Part shown: in pieces, positions 62,485 through 64,000 of the stretch | Layout of the letters: the number at the start of each line of letters is the position of its first letter | Numbering within the stretch: position 1 is the first letter of the stretch | Assembly: GCF_008369195.1 (NCBI RefSeq) | Contig: NZ_VOBC01000001.1 | Coordinates: 310,001-374,000, forward strand | DNA from: Sporosarcina sp. ANT_H38 | Lineage (GTDB): Bacteria; Bacillota; Bacilli; Bacillales_A; Planococcaceae | Length of the DNA stretch: 64,000 bases | Reading direction: 5' to 3' | Notes under the pieces: model-generated | What the model was told of the DNA's origin: nothing | Seen by the model: only the letters and a program-made list of their open reading frames with translations | The model's database searches: none | Position numbers and translations under genes: made by a program

Positions 62485-63066
62485 TTGGATCTTATGTTGT
62501 CTAAATATGCATTGGCTTTACAGAAGATCTATTGGTTTGCTTATTTACAAATGTTATGGCTGTTGTTCACCTTATGCGGTCTAATCGTTTTTGGGATTTT
62601 TCCAGCAACATATGCCCTTTTAACGATGTTCAAAGATGCAGAAGAACTGTCCGCTAGAGAGGCTTTTCACAAATTTAAAACGATCTTTGTTTCTTCATTT
62701 AGGGCCATCAACCAAGCGGGATTGATATGGCAAACCATGTTGTTCTTGGTAGCAAGCAACTTGTTCATTATTCCGAATGTTGGTATTTATGTGCAAGTAA
62801 CAGTCATTGGGGTGCTGGGATTAACGATTCTTGGGATAATTCATTTCTTTCACTACTTTGAGATTGACAAATCAAGCCTATTTCAAATAAAACGAGCTTT
62901 TTCATTTGTTTTTTTGCAACCTAGAGAAAATGTGGGGTATATGCTTATCTTAGTAATTCTACTGCTTGCTACTCAATTTATTCCCGGTATTACTTTCTTT
63001 TATGGTATAAGTACTTGTGCGTATTTTGTAGTTAAGATAGGAAAGTATGAACATCGTTTAAACTAG
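62485..63066 (+). CDS. YesL-like (DUF624) membrane protein
   Basis: A 193-residue protein with about five segments, with FAYLQMLWLLFTLCGLIVFGIFPATYALLTM as the recognisable N-terminal DUF624 block. YesL-type proteins accompany YesMN-controlled oligosaccharide importers; their role is unknown. The start is uncertain: ATG 62470 has no ribosome site, while TTG 62485 and ATG 62494 lie behind GGTGGTGAGG; I chose 62485. The ROK kinase follows after 29 bp. Confidence 0.75.
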   Translation: MDLMLSKYALALQKIYWFAYLQMLWLLFTLCGLIVFGIFPATYALLTMFKDAEELSAREAFHKFKTIFVSSFRAINQAGLIWQTMLFLVASNLFIIPNVGIYVQVTVIGVLGLTILGIIHFFHYFEIDKSSLFQIKRAFSFVFLQPRENVGYMLILVILLLATQFIPGITFFYGISTCAYFVVKIGKYEHRLN

Positions 63067-63095
63067 AAAGTATGTTAAATAGAGGAGACATGCAC

Positions 63096-63998
63096 ATGGA
63101 ACTACAGAGGTATTTACTGTTTGATATCGGTGGGACTCATGTGAAATGGGGGATTCTAAATCAAGAGGGGAAGATACTATCCAAGAATCATTTTGAGGTA
63201 CTTGATGTTCATGATGATTCCGTTTTACAAGGTATGCGTAACATAATCATTAGCCATAAGAATGTAGTAAAGGGAATCGGTATTAGTGCACCAGGATTTA
63301 TTGACTCTGCGACAGGATATATTGAAAAAGGTGGAGCGATAAAGTTTTTCGATGACTTCCATTTGAAAAGTATCCTTGAAGATGAATTTAATGTATCAGT
63401 CACGATAGAAAACGATGTTAATTGTGTTGCGCTAGCAGAGCAATGGCTAGGAAATGGAAAGGGACTCAAAGATTTTATCTGCATAACAATCGGGACCAGT
63501 ATAGGTGGCTCACTTATTATAAATGGAGAGTTGTATGGTGGTCACTCATTTCGGGCAGGTGAATTCGGTTACATAATCACGGAGGATATGAATCATAGAA
63601 CACCATTAGAAGGACGCATGGGTCGTACTTCCTCGATGTCGATCCTTCGAAAAAAATATGCCAATCATTATTCCATGCCACTGTGTGAAGTGTCTGGTGA
63701 ACGAATATTTCAAGACTTTGATGCAAAGGATCCTTTTGCAAGCGAACTGGTTGACACCTTTTATCAGAATTTAGCCATTGGAATCTATAACATTACGTCT
63801 ATTTTTAATCCTGAAAAAGTGTTGATTGGCGGTGGAATAACAGCTAGGGAACTATTCTTAGACGAGTTAACAAGTAAAATAGATTCGCTAAACGAATTCT
63901 TTGATATTAAAATAGATCTTTGTTATTTTAAAAACGATTCCGGTCTTGTGGGTGCTTTAGTACACCATCTTAATCAAAAAACAGTGAGACATGGATAA
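63096..63998 (+). CDS. ROK-family sugar kinase
   Basis: A 300-residue ATP-dependent sugar kinase. The phosphate-binding motif is LFDIGGTHVKWG (residues 8-19), the catalytic base is Asp107 in IENDVNC, and GTSIGGSL plus GGHSFRAGEFG follow. The zinc-binding CxCGxxGC motif of many ROK proteins is absent, as in beta-glucoside kinases that phosphorylate the non-reducing sugar of a disaccharide. Start 63096 follows AGAGGAG. With the DUF871 enzyme it can form a kinase/phosphoglycosidase pair. It is the last complete gene; the island may continue to the right. Confidence 0.88.
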   Translation: MELQRYLLFDIGGTHVKWGILNQEGKILSKNHFEVLDVHDDSVLQGMRNIIISHKNVVKGIGISAPGFIDSATGYIEKGGAIKFFDDFHLKSILEDEFNVSVTIENDVNCVALAEQWLGNGKGLKDFICITIGTSIGGSLIINGELYGGHSFRAGEFGYIITEDMNHRTPLEGRMGRTSSMSILRKKYANHYSMPLCEVSGERIFQDFDAKDPFASELVDTFYQNLAIGIYNITSIFNPEKVLIGGGITARELFLDELTSKIDSLNEFFDIKIDLCYFKNDSGLVGALVHHLNQKTVRHG

Positions 63999-64000
63999 GA

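Overview
The window comes from a low-GC, Gram-positive bacterium of the order Bacillales. The evidence is strong AGGAGG-type ribosome sites with many TTG/GTG starts, a lipoteichoic acid synthase, lipobox lipoproteins, LysM/3D wall proteins behind WalR-type boxes, a T-box leader, MntR boxes and cre-like sites. The protein set (YitT, YkvA, SwrC, SbcCD, YesM/YesN) looks Planococcaceae/Sporosarcina-like, but that family-level placement is an impression, not a measurement. No rRNA, tRNA, prophage, CRISPR array or transposase was seen.

Layout. 0-9 kb: the 3' part of fabF, an LTA synthase, a MarR regulator divergent from a flavodoxin-fold reductase over a perfect 24-bp palindrome, a catalase, a YitT membrane protein, a DsbA-like protein and a nitroreductase. 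9-14 kb: three MFS exporters (one fosmidomycin-resistance type), a DinB protein and a MarR regulator translationally coupled to an exporter. 14-17.3 kb: a signal-peptidase-like lipoprotein without the expected catalytic lysine, a frameshifted secreted-protein gene behind a structured leader, a DUF3298 protein and YkvA. 18-22.6 kb (minus strand): a T-box leader followed by SAM hydrolase, an ECF S component, a double ATPase and EcfT, which together look like a methionine/SAM salvage operon. 22.8-27.4 kb: an RND exporter (SwrC type) with a divergent TetR regulator, and a degenerate GIY-YIG protein. 27.6-32.5 kb: a YcdB-like protein and a manganese ABC operon behind three MntR-like boxes. 32.5-36.6 kb: a decaying sugar-diacid locus (aldehyde dehydrogenase, CdaR regulator, hydrolase and MFS remnants). 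36.6-49.5 kb: sbcDC, brnQ, cstA, a GntR/FCD regulator, VanZ, GNAT, two tandem LysM-3D wall proteins and an SDR.

49.9-64 kb is a continuous plus-strand carbohydrate island. It holds a YesM/YesN two-component system, a GntR/UTRA regulator, a DUF871 (MupG-type) phosphoglycosidase, an amidohydrolase-type deacetylase, a DgaE-type PLP ammonia lyase, a DgaF-type aldolase, a PfkB (KDG-type) kinase, an ABC sugar importer without its own ATPase, a YesL-like protein and a ROK kinase. Read together, these genes could import an aldonate-terminated amino-sugar disaccharide, phosphorylate it, split it, and run the N-acetyl-aldonate through deacetylation, deamination, phosphorylation and aldol cleavage to pyruvate and glyceraldehyde-3-phosphate.

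The window also carries four copies of an apparently non-coding element of about 0.7 kb (one truncated). Its ends are inverted repeats of about 14 bp and its interior is a series of near-perfect hairpins (17329-18012, 28894-29595, 41031-41251, 47911-48636). A second, shorter intergenic repeat family occurs near 18.1, 22.8 and 27.4 kb.
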